Numbered from the stretch's first letter, positions 7,317 through 17,085 are shown. The stretch is 64,000 nt of DNA from Massilia solisilvae (GCF_024753215.1 NZ_JANUGV010000001.1:806001-870000); one strand, 5' to 3'. The notes: a model not told the origin generated them from the letters alone. Numbers and translations: made by a program.

Positions 7317-8273
7317 CTAGCCGGCGCCCGCGCCGGTCACGTAACGCAGCGCCGCGTTCCAGTCGTCGCAAAAGCGCTGGATGTGGAAGCGTTCCAGTGC
7401 GCGCTTGCGTGCGCCTTCGCCAAGCTGGCGCGCAAGCTGTGGGCTTTCCAGCAGGTCGCGCATGTGGCCCACCAGGGCGGCGGGGTCAGTGTCGGCATAG
7501 CCCGAGACGCCGTTCTCGATGACCGTTGCCATTTCGGTGGTTGCCAGCGCGACCACCGGCACGCCCGCCATCATGGCCTCGATCACCGCCAGGCCCATGC
7601 TGGTGTAGCGGATCGGGCTGAACAGGAAGCGGTAGCGCGCGGCAAAGGAGGGCAGGTTCGCGTGCGCGATCTCGCCCAGCCCGCCCAGTTCGTCTGCGCC
7701 CATGCCAACCAGGTCGAGCGGCACCTGCGCGCGCGCCTGCACGAACAGGTCGGCGCCCAAGCGCCGGCCGCGCCGCGCGAGGTGGTTGGTGATGACCAGG
7801 CCGCGTTCCAGCTCGCCCTGGTAGCGCACCTGCGGCGGGATCACCACGCCGTGCTCGATTACGCGGGTGGGCGTGCGCCCGCTGTCCCACATCAGCGCGT
7901 TGAAGGGCGTGACGTGCACCAGCAGCACGTTGGGATCATCCACCGGGTGGCGCGTGTCGGTGGGATGTTCGCGCGGCGGGTCGTGTTCGAGGTAGATGCG
8001 GGGCAGCGCGCGCTGTGCGGGCGTGAGCAGCTCGTACTGGTCCTTTTCCCATTGCGGGTCGTCCTGGAACACGATGCAGTCGAACGCATGGTGGCGCGCC
8101 TGGTCCGCCGGCAGGTCGTGCAGGTTGTCGCCCCAGGCAATGCTGCCGCAGCGGCCGCCGTAGCCGGGCGGGCGGCCGGGCTTGGACAACACGTAGAACT
8201 CGTGCGACGCCTGCGACAGGTAGTACAGGTAGCTGCCGTGCGTGTGCCAGGTCAGGATGCGGAGTCGGCGCAT
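7317..8273 (-). CDS. glycosyltransferase family 4-like protein
   Basis: A 318-aa protein with the GT-B C-terminal donor domain: GLVITNHLARRGRRLG, LVGMGADELGG, FLFSPIRYTSMGLAVIEAMMAGVPVVALA and the terminal ERFHIQRFCDDWN helix. The N-terminal domain is shorter and less typical (RILTWHTHGSYLYYLSQASHEF). The glutamate in VIEAMMAGVPVV fits the usual E-x7-E donor loop only in part. It is separated by 12 bases from the GT2 gene upstream and 13 from the GT4 gene downstream. Its role in the locus would be one sugar addition; linkage and sugar are unknown. Confidence 0.8.
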   Translation of the reverse strand: MRRLRILTWHTHGSYLYYLSQASHEFYVLSKPGRPPGYGGRCGSIAWGDNLHDLPADQARHHAFDCIVFQDDPQWEKDQYELLTPAQRALPRIYLEHDPPREHPTDTRHPVDDPNVLLVHVTPFNALMWDSGRTPTRVIEHGVVIPPQVRYQGELERGLVITNHLARRGRRLGADLFVQARAQVPLDLVGMGADELGGLGEIAHANLPSFAARYRFLFSPIRYTSMGLAVIEAMMAGVPVVALATTEMATVIENGVSGYADTDPAALVGHMRDLLESPQLARQLGEGARKRALERFHIQRFCDDWNAALRYVTGAGAG

Positions 8274-8285
8274 GATCGGTGCCCC

Positions 8286-9293
8286 TCAGGCGAAGCGGAC
8301 GCGGTAGCGGATTGCCCCCGCAACGCGCCAGAACACGGCGAGCGGGGGTATCAGGGCCGAGGTGAAGACCATCTCGGCAACATGGGACGGGGTTTTGGCG
8401 GTACCGGTGAGGCGGCGCACGCACAGGCGCACCGTGAGCGTGAGCCAGACGGCGCCCGCGAGCGTGGAGAGCAGCTTGCTGCTGGCGGCCAGCCCGGCCA
8501 GCAGCGCAAGGAGCGCGGCCACGATGACGTAGTAGTCCCAGCGCGGGCCACCACGGATTTTTTGCCGGTACAGCTGCGGGTGCTTTTTGTACAGCAGTGC
8601 GTCGAACGCGACCTTGCGGATCTGGAGCACGCTCACGCCCCACGGCGCAGGCCGTACCGGGTGCACCACCAGCGCCTCGGGCGCGTGGGCGATGGTGGCC
8701 TGCATTTCGAGCAGGCGGAAGTGCAGATCGCTGTCCTCTCGCCAGGGGCTGGTGAAGCGTTCGTCGAAGCCCTCGAGCTGTTCCAGCACCCGCTTGCGGC
8801 AGAAGCAGTTGGCGGTGACGAATTCGGCGGTCTGGAGCAGGCTGGCATCGCGCTGGTAGTCGGTGGGCCGTGCGGGCAGCGGCATTTCGATGCGGCCGCA
8901 CAGTGCGTCCACGCCATCGCGGAACGCCGCCAGGCCGCTGGCCAGCCAGGTGGGCGAGGGCACCGTGTCGTCGTCGGTGAAGGCGATGACCGGCGCCTGG
9001 GCGATGCGCCAACCGCGGTTGCGCGCCGCCGCCGGGCCGTGCGGACCGGCGTTGGACACGTACACCAGCCGCGGCCCGCGGTCGAGCGTACGCGCACGCC
9101 AGCCCGCCACCAGGTGCAGCGTGTTGTGGTTGGGCTCGTCGTCCACGATGATGACCTCGTAGCTCGGCCCCGGCAGGGTCTGGCGCGTGAGCGCGTCCAG
9201 GCACCGGTCGAGCAGGTCGAGCCTGCCGCAGGTCGGCACCACGACCGACACCGCCGTGGCCTCGGTGTCGGTGGACGTTGTCGTTGTTGGCAT
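8286..9293 (-). CDS. glycosyltransferase family 2 protein with C-terminal membrane segment
   Basis: A 335-aa GT-A glycosyltransferase. The N-terminal SVVVPTCGRLDLLDRCLDAL, the IIVDDEPNH pair, FTDDDTVPSPTW (DxD-type metal/donor site) and EDSDLHFRLLE (catalytic-base region) are all present. After about residue 245 a hydrophobic stretch (YYVIVAALLALLAGLAASS) and a second one near the C-terminus suggest membrane anchoring. The start is placed at 9293 because GGAGAG lies 6 bases upstream; an upstream open frame to 9362 lacks conserved residues and overlaps the ABC transporter end. It is the second gene of the operon. Confidence 0.85.
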   Translation of the reverse strand: MPTTTTSTDTEATAVSVVVPTCGRLDLLDRCLDALTRQTLPGPSYEVIIVDDEPNHNTLHLVAGWRARTLDRGPRLVYVSNAGPHGPAAARNRGWRIAQAPVIAFTDDDTVPSPTWLASGLAAFRDGVDALCGRIEMPLPARPTDYQRDASLLQTAEFVTANCFCRKRVLEQLEGFDERFTSPWREDSDLHFRLLEMQATIAHAPEALVVHPVRPAPWGVSVLQIRKVAFDALLYKKHPQLYRQKIRGGPRWDYYVIVAALLALLAGLAASSKLLSTLAGAVWLTLTVRLCVRRLTGTAKTPSHVAEMVFTSALIPPLAVFWRVAGAIRYRVRFA

Positions 9294-9310
9294 TGTTCTC
9301 TCCGCTTGCT

Positions 9311-11098
9311 CTACGATGTCGCGCGCCGCATGTCCTGGTCCATCCGCTGCTGCAGCAGCCACAGCCGGGCATACGCCCCCTTGCGCCGCAGCAGCTCCGC
9401 ATGGCTGCCACGCTCGACGATGCGCCCGCGGTCCATCACGATGATGGCGTTGGCGTTGACGATCGTGGACAGACGATGCGCGATGATGAGAGTGGTTCGA
9501 TTTCGCGACAAACGGTCGAGTTCCTGCACGATTGCGTGTTCTGAATCTGAATCAAGTGCCGACGTCGCTTCGTCGAAAATCAGGATGCGCGGGTTCTTCA
9601 GGAAGGCGCGGGCGATCGAGATGCGCTGCTTTTCCCCGCCGGAAATGTTGACGCCGCGCTCGCCCACCGGGGTGTCGTATTGATCGGGCAGGGAACTGAT
9701 GAGATCGTGCAATTGCGCCGACTTGCTTGCCTCCACCACCTGCTCGCGGCTGCTGTCGATGCGTCCATAGGCGATGTTGGCGCCGAGCGTGTCGTTGAAC
9801 AGCGCCGTTTCCTGTGGCACCACGCCAATTGCCTGGCGCACGCTGCTGGGGCGCACCTTGGCAATGTCCTGGCCGTCGATGAGAATGCGGCCGGACACCG
9901 GGTCGTAGAACCGCAACAGCAGCCGCGCCAGCGTGGATTTGCCCGAGCCGCTGCGCCCGACCACGGCCAGCGTTTCGCCGGGCGGGATGTGAAAGCTCAC
10001 GTCCGCCAGCACCGGGCGTTCGGGGTCGTAGTGGAAGCTGACGTTTTCGAACACGACGTCGCCGGGGCCGGGCGACAGCGCCGGCTGGGTGGGCGTGTCC
10101 TCGATGTCGGGGCGCTCGGCCAGCAGCGCGAGCAGCCGCTCGGCATTGACCCAGGCGTCGCGCGATTCGCGGTACACGAAGCCCAGCGCATTGAGTGGCA
10201 GGCACACCTGCAGCGCGTACGAATTGATGAGCACGAGATCGCCCACGCTCATGTGGCGCCGCAGCACCTCCTGCCCGGCCAGCAGCATGATCGCGGCCAC
10301 GCCCAGCGCGATGATGGCGCTTTGCCCCACATGCAGCGTGAACAGCGCGCGCTGGTTGCCCGCACCGGCTTCGAGCCAGCGCGCCATGATGCCGGCAAAG
10401 CGCTGGCGCTCGTGCGCCTCGTTGGTGAAATACTTGACCGTGTCGTAGTTGATCAGGCTGTCCGCGAGCTGGCCCTTGGAGCGCGCATCGAGCTTGTTCA
10501 CCCGGCGCTGGTACACCACGCGGCGCGCCGTGAAGATCACCGTGAAGCCGGCATACACCAGGAAGGTGGTCACGATGATGAGGGAGAACTGGGCGCTGTA
10601 GCGCTGTAGCATGATGGCCAGCACCAGGCCGATTTCGACCAGGGTCGGCACGATCGTGAACAGGCCCACGCCGAGCAGGAAGGCGATGCCGTTGGTGCCG
10701 CGGTCGATGTCCGGCAGCAGCGCGCCGATCTGGCGCCGCGCGTGAAAGCGCGGCCCCAGCGCATGCAGGTGCGCAAAGGTTTTTTGCGCGTAGGCAGAGA
10801 CCGTGCTCAAGGTCACGCGCGCAAACAGCAGGTCGCGCCATTCGTTGAACAGCGTCGACGCAAAGCGCAGCAGGGCATAGCCGGCCAGCAGGTAAACCGG
10901 CAGGGTAGCTGGAAAATTGACCTGCGAGAACGCGTCGATGATGCGCTTGAGTACCAGCGGCACCGCGACGGTGGTCACCTTGGCCGCAAGCAGCAGGATG
11001 ACCGAGAAGCTGACGCGCCACCGGAACGCCGCGAGCACTTGCAGCAGCTCGGCGCCGAAGTGGCGGGGCGGGCGCGGTGGGTCTGCCGTCGAAACCAT
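9311..11098 (-). CDS. ABC exporter, fused membrane and ATPase domains (Atm1/HMT-like)
   Basis: A half-transporter of about 595 aa. An N-terminal six-helix exporter domain of the Atm1-type (with the characteristic VKYFTNEAHE segment) is followed by an ATPase domain. The ATPase shows Walker A GRSGSGKST, signature ISGGEKQR, Walker B ILIFDEATSALD and H-loop IIAHRLST. It probably works as a homodimer in the inner membrane. Two starts are possible. The ATG at 11098 has GGGAGA at good spacing and is preferred; one at 11125 adds nine residues. Being first in the glycan operon suggests export of the glycan or its lipid-linked form, although Atm1-type proteins classically export glutathione-linked compounds. 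Confidence 0.85.
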   Translation of the reverse strand: MVSTADPPRPPRHFGAELLQVLAAFRWRVSFSVILLLAAKVTTVAVPLVLKRIIDAFSQVNFPATLPVYLLAGYALLRFASTLFNEWRDLLFARVTLSTVSAYAQKTFAHLHALGPRFHARRQIGALLPDIDRGTNGIAFLLGVGLFTIVPTLVEIGLVLAIMLQRYSAQFSLIIVTTFLVYAGFTVIFTARRVVYQRRVNKLDARSKGQLADSLINYDTVKYFTNEAHERQRFAGIMARWLEAGAGNQRALFTLHVGQSAIIALGVAAIMLLAGQEVLRRHMSVGDLVLINSYALQVCLPLNALGFVYRESRDAWVNAERLLALLAERPDIEDTPTQPALSPGPGDVVFENVSFHYDPERPVLADVSFHIPPGETLAVVGRSGSGKSTLARLLLRFYDPVSGRILIDGQDIAKVRPSSVRQAIGVVPQETALFNDTLGANIAYGRIDSSREQVVEASKSAQLHDLISSLPDQYDTPVGERGVNISGGEKQRISIARAFLKNPRILIFDEATSALDSDSEHAIVQELDRLSRNRTTLIIAHRLSTIVNANAIIVMDRGRIVERGSHAELLRRKGAYARLWLLQQRMDQDMRRATS

Positions 11099-11215
11099 GC
11101 ACTGTGTCTCCCGAATATCTGCCATTTGGACAGTTCGGCCCGGCTTAACTCCGTTCAGGATGTCTGTCGCGGGTCAAACACTCGGCAGTTTTTTGCGGGA
11201 ACCCGTTCGTGCGGC

Positions 11216-11243
11216 TTGCAAAGCGGATGCGGCGCGCTATGGT
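11216..11243 (+). promoter_or_regulatory. candidate sigma-70 promoter of the carbamoyltransferase gene
   Basis: TTGCAA (11216-11221) and TATGGT (11238-11243) are separated by 16 bases in the 176-bp divergent gap between the ABC exporter and the carbamoyltransferase. This would give a leader of about 25 bases. The match is partial and untested. Confidence 0.3.
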
Positions 11244-11274
11244 GATGCCTGTCGCGTTACAGGGAGCTGCGGGC

Positions 11275-13005
11275 ATGATCACGCTTGGCATCAACGCTGC
11301 GTTCCACGACTGCTCGGCCTGCCTGGTCGAGGACGGCGTCGTGCGCGTCGCCGCCGAGGAAGAGCGCTTCACCCGCATCAAGCACGGCAAACGGCCGGTG
11401 CCGTTCACGGTCTGGCAGTTGCCCTGGAACGCGATCGCGTGCTGCCTGCGCGAGGCAGGGGTGGCCATGCGCGACGTAGACCATGTGGCCTATGCCTACG
11501 ATCCCTGGCTGCAGCTTGGCGAGCGAAACACGTCGGCCGGCATCACGCTGCCGCTCGAACCATCGGCTGCCGGGGGCGGGGCGCCGCCGTGGGAGGCGCT
11601 GGGCCTGGCTTACGTGGTCAACGCACCCCGTCAGCTGGCGGGCGGGGCGCCGCACCACCTGCGCCACCTGTTCCAGGGCATCGGCCACGACGCGCCGTAC
11701 CGCTGGCACTACGTGGAGCACCACCGCGCGCACGAGGCCAGCGCCTTCCTCGCCGCCCCGTTCGACGAATGCGCTGTGCTGGTCATGGATGGGCGGGGCG
11801 AACGTGCGTGCACCAGCTATGGCGTGTTCGAGCACGGCCGCTACGCGCGCATCGGGCAGGTCGATTTTCCGCATTCGCTGGGGCTGCTGTACGAGTCGGT
11901 GACCGCGCACCTGGGCTTCCTGCATGCGAGCGACGAGTACAAGGTAATGGCGCTGGCCCCGTTCGGCCGGCCCGTGTACGCGAACCAGTTGCGTGAATGC
12001 GTGCGCTATCGTGGCGGGGGCCGCTATGACGTGACGGAACCCGACTGGCATCAACTGTTCGGACCGCCGCGCGAGCCCGGCGAATCGCTCCGCCAGCGCC
12101 ACATGGACATCGCCTGTTCGCTGCAGGCGGTGCTTGAGGAAATCGTGTTCGCGCTGGCCGACTGGCTCCATGTCGAGTCCGGGTCGGCCAACCTGGCAAT
12201 GGCCGGTGGCGTGGCGTTGAATTGCGTGCTGACCGGCCGCTTGCGCGCGCGCGGGCCGTTCGCCCAGGTCTGGGTCCAGCCCGCGGCGGGGGACGCGGGC
12301 ACGGCGCTGGGCGCGGCGCTGTGGGTCGATGCGAGCGAGCGCGGCTGGCCGGCGCGCCGCTGGCGCATGGACCACGCTTTCCTTGGGCCGGCGTTCGATG
12401 AGCGCGAGATCGGGGCCCAGCTGCGCGCCGCGGGGCTGGCGTTCGAGCGTCCCGGCGACCTGACCCAGGCTGCGGCTGCGCTGCTGGCCAGGGGCAAGGT
12501 GCTTGGCTGGTTTCAGGGCAGGATGGAATTCGGCCCGCGTGCCCTCGGCGCCCGCTCGATCCTGGCGTCGCCATTCGATCCCGCGATGCAGGACAAGCTC
12601 AACCAGATCAAGGACCGCGAAGATTTTCGCCCGGTCGCACCGGCCGTGCTGGCCGATGCGGCCGGGCAATGGTTCGAGACCGGTACCTCGTCGCCGTTCA
12701 TGCTGTTCGTGGACCAGGTGCGCTCCGACAAGGCGGCACAGATACCGGCGGTGTGCCACGTGGACGGCAGCGCCCGCGTGCAGACGGTGGACGCGGCGAC
12801 CAACCCGGCGCTGCATGCGCTGCTGCAGGCGTTTGCACACCGGACAGGCGTGCCGGTGCTGGTCAACACCTCGTTCAACACGCGTGGCGAGCCGATCGTG
12901 TGCACGCCGCGCGACGCGCTCGCGGCCTTCTTCACCAGCCCGCTGGACGCGCTGGCGATCGGGCCGTTCTTCGTCGAGAAGGGCAAGGTCGGGGCTGGGG
13001 CATGA
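11275..13005 (+). CDS. carbamoyltransferase (NodU/CmcH/TobZ family)
   Basis: A 576-aa enzyme of the O-carbamoyltransferase family, which uses carbamoyl phosphate and ATP to place a carbamoyl group on a sugar or antibiotic hydroxyl. The Kae1-like N-terminal domain shows [29 protein letters not shown], the metal-binding [10 protein letters not shown] and VLVMDGRGE. The middle holds GGVALNCV. The C-terminal YrdC-like part shows [16 protein letters not shown], the [11 protein letters not shown] stretch and [12 protein letters not shown]. The start at 11275 follows AGGGAG at suitable spacing and gives the usual [12 protein letters not shown] beginning. The stop overlaps the next gene by 4 bases (ATGA). 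Placement opposite a glycosyltransferase operon suggests glycan carbamoylation. Confidence 0.92.
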   Translation: MITLGINAAFHDCSACLVEDGVVRVAAEEERFTRIKHGKRPVPFTVWQLPWNAIACCLREAGVAMRDVDHVAYAYDPWLQLGERNTSAGITLPLEPSAAGGGAPPWEALGLAYVVNAPRQLAGGAPHHLRHLFQGIGHDAPYRWHYVEHHRAHEASAFLAAPFDECAVLVMDGRGERACTSYGVFEHGRYARIGQVDFPHSLGLLYESVTAHLGFLHASDEYKVMALAPFGRPVYANQLRECVRYRGGGRYDVTEPDWHQLFGPPREPGESLRQRHMDIACSLQAVLEEIVFALADWLHVESGSANLAMAGGVALNCVLTGRLRARGPFAQVWVQPAAGDAGTALGAALWVDASERGWPARRWRMDHAFLGPAFDEREIGAQLRAAGLAFERPGDLTQAAAALLARGKVLGWFQGRMEFGPRALGARSILASPFDPAMQDKLNQIKDREDFRPVAPAVLADAAGQWFETGTSSPFMLFVDQVRSDKAAQIPAVCHVDGSARVQTVDAATNPALHALLQAFAHRTGVPVLVNTSFNTRGEPIVCTPRDALAAFFTSPLDALAIGPFFVEKGKVGAGA

Positions 13006-13958
13006 GCCGCGCCCAGCGCAGGCGGGTGCTGGTTGCCGGGGGCGCCGGGTTTCTGGGCTCGCACCTGTGCCGCGCGCTGCTGGATGACGGCTGCCAGGTG
13101 TTATGCCTGGACAGCTTTGTCACCGGACGCGCACGCAACCTGGCCCCGCTGCTGGATAATCCGCGCTTTCACCTTGTCCGCCAGGACGTGACCGAGCCGG
13201 CGCTGGCCGAGGTGGACGAGATCTACAACCTGGCCTGCCCGGCGTCGCCGCGCCACTACCAGTCCGATCCCGTGCACACCACCCGCACCAGCGTGGTCGG
13301 CGCGCTCAACCTGCTGGAACTGGCGCGGCAGCAGGGCGCGCGCATCCTGCAGGCATCGACCAGCGAGGTGTACGGTGACCCGGAGGTGCATCCCCAGCCG
13401 GAGTCCTATCACGGGCGGGTCAACGCGATCGGCCCGCGCGCCTGCTACGACGAAGGCAAGCGCTGTGCCGAGACCCTGTGCTACGCCTACCGGCACCAGT
13501 ACGGCGTGGCCGTGAAGATCGCGCGCATCTTCAACACCTACGGGCCGCAGATGGACGCCGACGATGGCCGGGTGGTGTCGAATTTCATCGTTCAGGCGCT
13601 GGCCGGCGGCCCGGTCACCATTTACGGCGATGGGCGCCAGACGCGCTCGTTCTGCTACGTGGACGACATGGTCGACGCCTTGCTGGCGCTGATGGCCTCG
13701 CCGGACGGCTTCTGCGGCCCGGTCAACCTGGGCAATCCGGACGAGATCAGCATGCTCGAGCTCGCGCGCATCGTCATCGGCCTGACCGGCTCGCCGGCGG
13801 GCATCGTGCACACGCATCCCGCGGCCGACGATCCGGCCCGGCGCCGGCCGGACATTGCGCTTGCCAGCGGCATGCTGGGCTGGGTGCCACGAACGCGGCT
13901 TGAAGATGGCCTGACGCGCACCATCGACTACTTCGCCAGCCTGCGCACGGGGCTGTGA
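13002..13958 (+). CDS. NAD-dependent sugar epimerase/UDP-glucuronate decarboxylase (UXS-like)
   Basis: A 318-aa extended SDR. It has the NAD-binding [15 protein letters not shown], the [11 protein letters not shown] segment, [15 protein letters not shown], the active-site [10 protein letters not shown] and Y-D-E-G-K-R (YxxxK), and the substrate-site [10 protein letters not shown] plus [16 protein letters not shown]. These features, especially ACPASPxxYQ and YDEGKR, mark the UDP-xylose synthase group, which oxidises and decarboxylates UDP-glucuronate to UDP-xylose or its 4-keto sugar. dTDP-glucose 4,6-dehydratase-like activity is less likely. It is translationally coupled to the carbamoyltransferase and likely supplies a donor sugar to the divergent glycosyltransferases. 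Confidence 0.88.
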   Translation: MSRAQRRRVLVAGGAGFLGSHLCRALLDDGCQVLCLDSFVTGRARNLAPLLDNPRFHLVRQDVTEPALAEVDEIYNLACPASPRHYQSDPVHTTRTSVVGALNLLELARQQGARILQASTSEVYGDPEVHPQPESYHGRVNAIGPRACYDEGKRCAETLCYAYRHQYGVAVKIARIFNTYGPQMDADDGRVVSNFIVQALAGGPVTIYGDGRQTRSFCYVDDMVDALLALMASPDGFCGPVNLGNPDEISMLELARIVIGLTGSPAGIVHTHPAADDPARRRPDIALASGMLGWVPRTRLEDGLTRTIDYFASLRTGL

Positions 13959-14053
13959 ACATGTCACCCCCTGCGAACACACAGGTGCAGGCGGGCGCGG
14001 CTTTGATACACTCGCGCCTGTAAAGAGCCAAATCCGGGATGAGGGGACACAAC

Positions 14054-15484
14054 ATGAAACAACTGTATATTGGCGGGCGCTGGGTGGACGGCGCCGCCAC
14101 CACTACCACGCGCAGTCCGTCCGACCGCAGCGATATCGTTGACGAGTACGCCAGCGCGGGCGCCGCAGAGGCTGCGCTGGCCATCGAGGCCGCGCACGCG
14201 GCGGCGCCGGGCTGGGGCTTGTCCGGCGTGCAGCAGCGCGCCGACGCGCTGGACGCGATCGGCAACGAAATCCTGGCCCGCAAGACCGAGCTGGGCACGC
14301 TGCTGGCGCGCGAGGAAGGCAAGACGCTGCCCGAGGCAATCGGCGAGGCGGCCCGCGCGGGGACGATTTTCAAGTTCTTTGCGCAGGAGGCGCTGCGCGT
14401 GCGCGGCGACAAGCTCGCTTCGGTGCGGCCTGGCGTGGAGGTGGACATCAGCCGCGAGCCGGTCGGCGTGATCGGCATCATCGCGCCGTGGAATTTCCCG
14501 ATTGCGATCCCGGCGTGGAAGATCGCTCCCGCACTTGCGTATGGCAACTCGGTCGTGTTCAAGCCTGCCGACCTGGTGCCGGGCTGCGCATGGGCACTGG
14601 CCGACATCATCGCCCGTGCCGGCCTGCCGCCGGGCGTGTTCAACCTGGTCATGGGACCGGGCCGCGTGGTTGGCGAAGCGATGCTCAACGATGCGCGGGT
14701 CAACGCGATCAGCTTTACCGGCTCCACCGCCACCGGCGAGCGGGTGCTGATGGCCTGCGCACGCCGCCGCGCCAAGGTGCAGCTGGAAATGGGCGGCAAG
14801 AACCCGCTCGTGGTGCTGGCCGACGCCGATCTCGACGTGGCCGTGAACGCCGCGATCCAGGGCTCGTTCTATTCCACCGGCCAGCGCTGCACTGCCTCGT
14901 CGCGCCTGATCGTGGACGAGCAAATCTACGCAAAGTTCATCGATACGATGGCCTCGCGCATGGCCCAGCTCAAGATCGGCAACGCGCTGCATGCGGGTGT
15001 GGACATTGGCCCGGTGGTGGACGGCAGCCAGCTCGAACAGGACCTGTCGTACATCGAGATCGCCAAACAGGAAGGCGCACGCCTGGTCAGCGGCGGCGAT
15101 CGCCTGGCGCTGGAAACGGAGGGTTATTTCCTGCGGCCGGCACTGTTTGCCGACTGCGCGCCCGGCATGCGCCACGTGCGCGAAGAGATCTTCGGCCCGG
15201 TCGCCTCGGTGCTTCCCGCCAAAGGCTACGAGCATGCCCTGGCGCTGGCCAACGACACCGAGTTCGGACTGACCGCAGGCATCTGCACCACCTCGCTGAA
15301 GCACGCCACGCACTTCAAACGCAACGCCAGGGCGGGCATGGTGATGGTCAACCTGCCCACGGCAGGCGTCGATTACCACGTGCCGTTCGGCGGCACCAAG
15401 GGATCGAGCTACGGCGCCCGGGAGCAGGGCAGTTACGCGGCGGAGTTCTTCACCACGGTCAAGACCAGCTACACCTGCGCCTGA
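14054..15484 (+). CDS. NAD(P)-dependent aldehyde dehydrogenase, alpha-ketoglutaric semialdehyde dehydrogenase type
   Basis: A 476-aa aldehyde dehydrogenase. The oxyanion Asn lies in APWNFPIAIPAWKIAPAL, the cofactor site in VFKPADLVPG and SFTGSTATGERV, the general base Glu in LEMGGKNPLVVL and the nucleophile Cys in GQRCTASSRL. The overall pattern, including the FFTTVKTSY end and KSSYGAREQG-like tail, resembles 2,5-dioxovalerate dehydrogenases of pentose/uronate catabolism. The substrate is an inference. Start chosen at 14054 because GAGGGG lies 7 bases upstream; an in-frame ATG at 14039 lacks a site. It stands alone, 95 bases after the epimerase gene. Confidence 0.85.
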   Translation: MKQLYIGGRWVDGAATTTTRSPSDRSDIVDEYASAGAAEAALAIEAAHAAAPGWGLSGVQQRADALDAIGNEILARKTELGTLLAREEGKTLPEAIGEAARAGTIFKFFAQEALRVRGDKLASVRPGVEVDISREPVGVIGIIAPWNFPIAIPAWKIAPALAYGNSVVFKPADLVPGCAWALADIIARAGLPPGVFNLVMGPGRVVGEAMLNDARVNAISFTGSTATGERVLMACARRRAKVQLEMGGKNPLVVLADADLDVAVNAAIQGSFYSTGQRCTASSRLIVDEQIYAKFIDTMASRMAQLKIGNALHAGVDIGPVVDGSQLEQDLSYIEIAKQEGARLVSGGDRLALETEGYFLRPALFADCAPGMRHVREEIFGPVASVLPAKGYEHALALANDTEFGLTAGICTTSLKHATHFKRNARAGMVMVNLPTAGVDYHVPFGGTKGSSYGAREQGSYAAEFFTTVKTSYTCA

Positions 15485-15486
15485 TC

Positions 15487-15545
15487 CGTAGGGTGGGCCC
15501 TTGTGCCCACGCGGACACACGCGCGGCGTGACCGCCCGCGTGGGC
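15487..15545. repeat. palindromic intergenic repeat, family A (copy 1)
   Basis: GTAGGGTGGGCCCTTGTGCC followed by CACGCG, then a second inverted arm GCCCGCGTGGGCCC. The core is a GTGGGC...GCCCAC hairpin. Related copies lie at 35370, 53479, 55432 and 58777. Confidence 0.7.
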
Positions 15546-15574
15546 CCGAGAGCCCCCCGACCTCTGGGATCGCT

Positions 15575-15687
15575 CCGTCGTCCCGGCGCAAGCCGGGATC
15601 CATGCCGAGTTCGAGTCGCCCGCGGCTTGGTTAGTTGCCGCGACACGGCAGTTTCAGCATGGGTTCCGGCGTGCGCCGGAACGACGT
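15575..15687. repeat. paired palindromic repeat, family B (copy 1)
   Basis: The left unit is CGTCGTCCCGGCGCAAGCCG plus GGATCCATGC. About 50 bases later comes the inverted unit CAGCATGGGTTCCGGCGTGC plus GCCGGAACGACG. Each unit contains its own hairpin, and the units face each other. Copies at 40733, 44105 and 51876. Confidence 0.7.
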
Positions 15688-15715
15688 CAGTGAACTTGTC
15701 CAGTGCGCTGTCCGT

Positions 15716-16750
15716 TCACCGGCGCGGGTTCGAAAACCCGGTATCGTCGTCCATCTTCTCGTCCGCCGACAGCTTGTTGGCGCCGCCCGGGCTGCGCGGC
15801 AAGCCGCCGGACGAGTTGTTCGACTCGTGGATGCCGATGTCGTCCCGATGCAGGTCCGCCAGATTGTCCGGCCCGGTCAGGTGCGTGCTGCGCTTGTCCG
15901 GATACGGCCCGCTGTTGCCAGGGCTGCGCGGCAGGCCGCCGGTCACGTCGTTGGACTCGTGCGTGCCCATCTCGCGCTGATAGTTCCCCGTCTGCGAGCC
16001 GATGCGGTCGGTGCTGGCATGTCCCTGCTGCGTCCCGCGCGGCTGCGCCATGCCCGTGCCCTGGCCTTGCAAGCTGCCCGATTGCTGGCTCATCGAGCCG
16101 GTGCGCTGCATGCCGGCCTGGTCAAGCTGCGGCCCGAGCTGTCCGCCGCCTTGCGTCCCTTGCGCGGTTGCTGCCTGTTGTCCCATCGATCCGCCCTGGT
16201 TGCGCGGGATCGCCGTCTGCGGACCATACTGCCCGCCGCCCTGGGTCGACTGCTGGCTGCCGTGATGAACACCCAGCGAGCCGCCTTGTAATTCCGGCTG
16301 CGCCGCGTTTTGCGGATTCATGCGTTCGGTGGCCTGCGTGTTGCCGCTTTGGCGATCGCCTTGCAGGGAAACACCCGTGTCCTTCGGACGATCTCCGACA
16401 GGCTCTTCCAGTTTGCCGTACGCGCCGGAGCGCTGTTCCATCGCGCGCTGGTGGCTGTCGGTGATGCCTTGCTGCGGCCCGGTACCGCCGGTCTGCTGCG
16501 TCTGCATCGAGCCGCCGTGCAGGTCCGGGCCCAGGTCCTGGGCCGGGCCGGTGATGCCGGGGCCGGCGCCGCTTTGCTGCGTGCCTGCATGACCCTCCTG
16601 CTGGTTGCCGCGCTGCTGCACGGCGCCTTGCGGGTAGGTGTGGTCCAGCGGCCCCTCGGCCTGGGTCTTGCCCTGCGACCCCGGGGTCCACTTCTCGTTG
16701 GCGCCGTTGTTGGTCTGGTTGTTCACTTCGCTGCGTTGGTTCGCGTCCAT
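15716..16750 (-). CDS. low-complexity Gln/Gly-rich, predicted disordered protein with internal repeats
   Basis: A 344-aa hydrophilic protein dominated by Gln, Gly, Ser, Asn and Thr, with no signal peptide, membrane segment or enzyme motif. Repeats are visible. GGSMQTQQ, GGSLGVHH, GGSMGQQ and GGGQYGPQ/GGGQLGPQ recur through the middle. The C-terminus holds two copies of a HESN(D/N)...GGLPRSPG unit about 45 residues apart. I know no named family. Such composition fits an intrinsically disordered stress or desiccation protein, and the divergent neighbour is a KGG stress protein, but that is inference. The start at 16750 follows AAAGGAAC; the longer frame to 16831 has no ribosome-binding site. 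Confidence 0.7.
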   Translation of the reverse strand: MDANQRSEVNNQTNNGANEKWTPGSQGKTQAEGPLDHTYPQGAVQQRGNQQEGHAGTQQSGAGPGITGPAQDLGPDLHGGSMQTQQTGGTGPQQGITDSHQRAMEQRSGAYGKLEEPVGDRPKDTGVSLQGDRQSGNTQATERMNPQNAAQPELQGGSLGVHHGSQQSTQGGGQYGPQTAIPRNQGGSMGQQAATAQGTQGGGQLGPQLDQAGMQRTGSMSQQSGSLQGQGTGMAQPRGTQQGHASTDRIGSQTGNYQREMGTHESNDVTGGLPRSPGNSGPYPDKRSTHLTGPDNLADLHRDDIGIHESNNSSGGLPRSPGGANKLSADEKMDDDTGFSNPRR

Positions 16751-17085
16751 GTCCGTTCCTTTCGAAAGAAGACAAAGGCAGGAAGCGCCGCTGACGCTGC
16801 CTGAAAACACAATGATGCGCGCTTTGGTCAAAGAGCAGTATAGGAAGACGGAAGGGCGATGTGTAGGACGGTTTCTGCCTAGGGGAATTGACGAGTGGAA
16901 GTACCTTTCGACACAGCATTTTCTGTCTCGTGAATTCCTACAAAGTCATCTGAAAACGTCCTATAGTCTCATCCAGCCTGCATGCCTAAGATGATTTCGA
17001 CCCTCACTCATCGGCGCGAGCTGTGCGGTGGGGACCAAGGCCTGCCGCAGGACGCGGCGGTTTTTATGAGAAGAGGAGAGTACTC
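16751..17085. other. 335-bp divergent intergenic region between two stress-type genes
   Basis: No gene is supported. It is AT-richer than its surroundings and must hold the promoters of the disordered protein (minus) and the KGG protein (plus). I could not identify a convincing sigma-70 pair. An AAGAGGAGAG ribosome-binding site precedes 17086. Confidence 0.5.

Noticed and set aside
7197-9683. 828-aa open frame on the plus strand
   Set aside because: Runs antisense across three glycosyltransferase/exporter genes; shadow frame.
15485-15715. CRISPR-like array near 15.5 kb
   Set aside because: Repeats are hairpins of two different families with no constant spacer length; no cas genes in the window.
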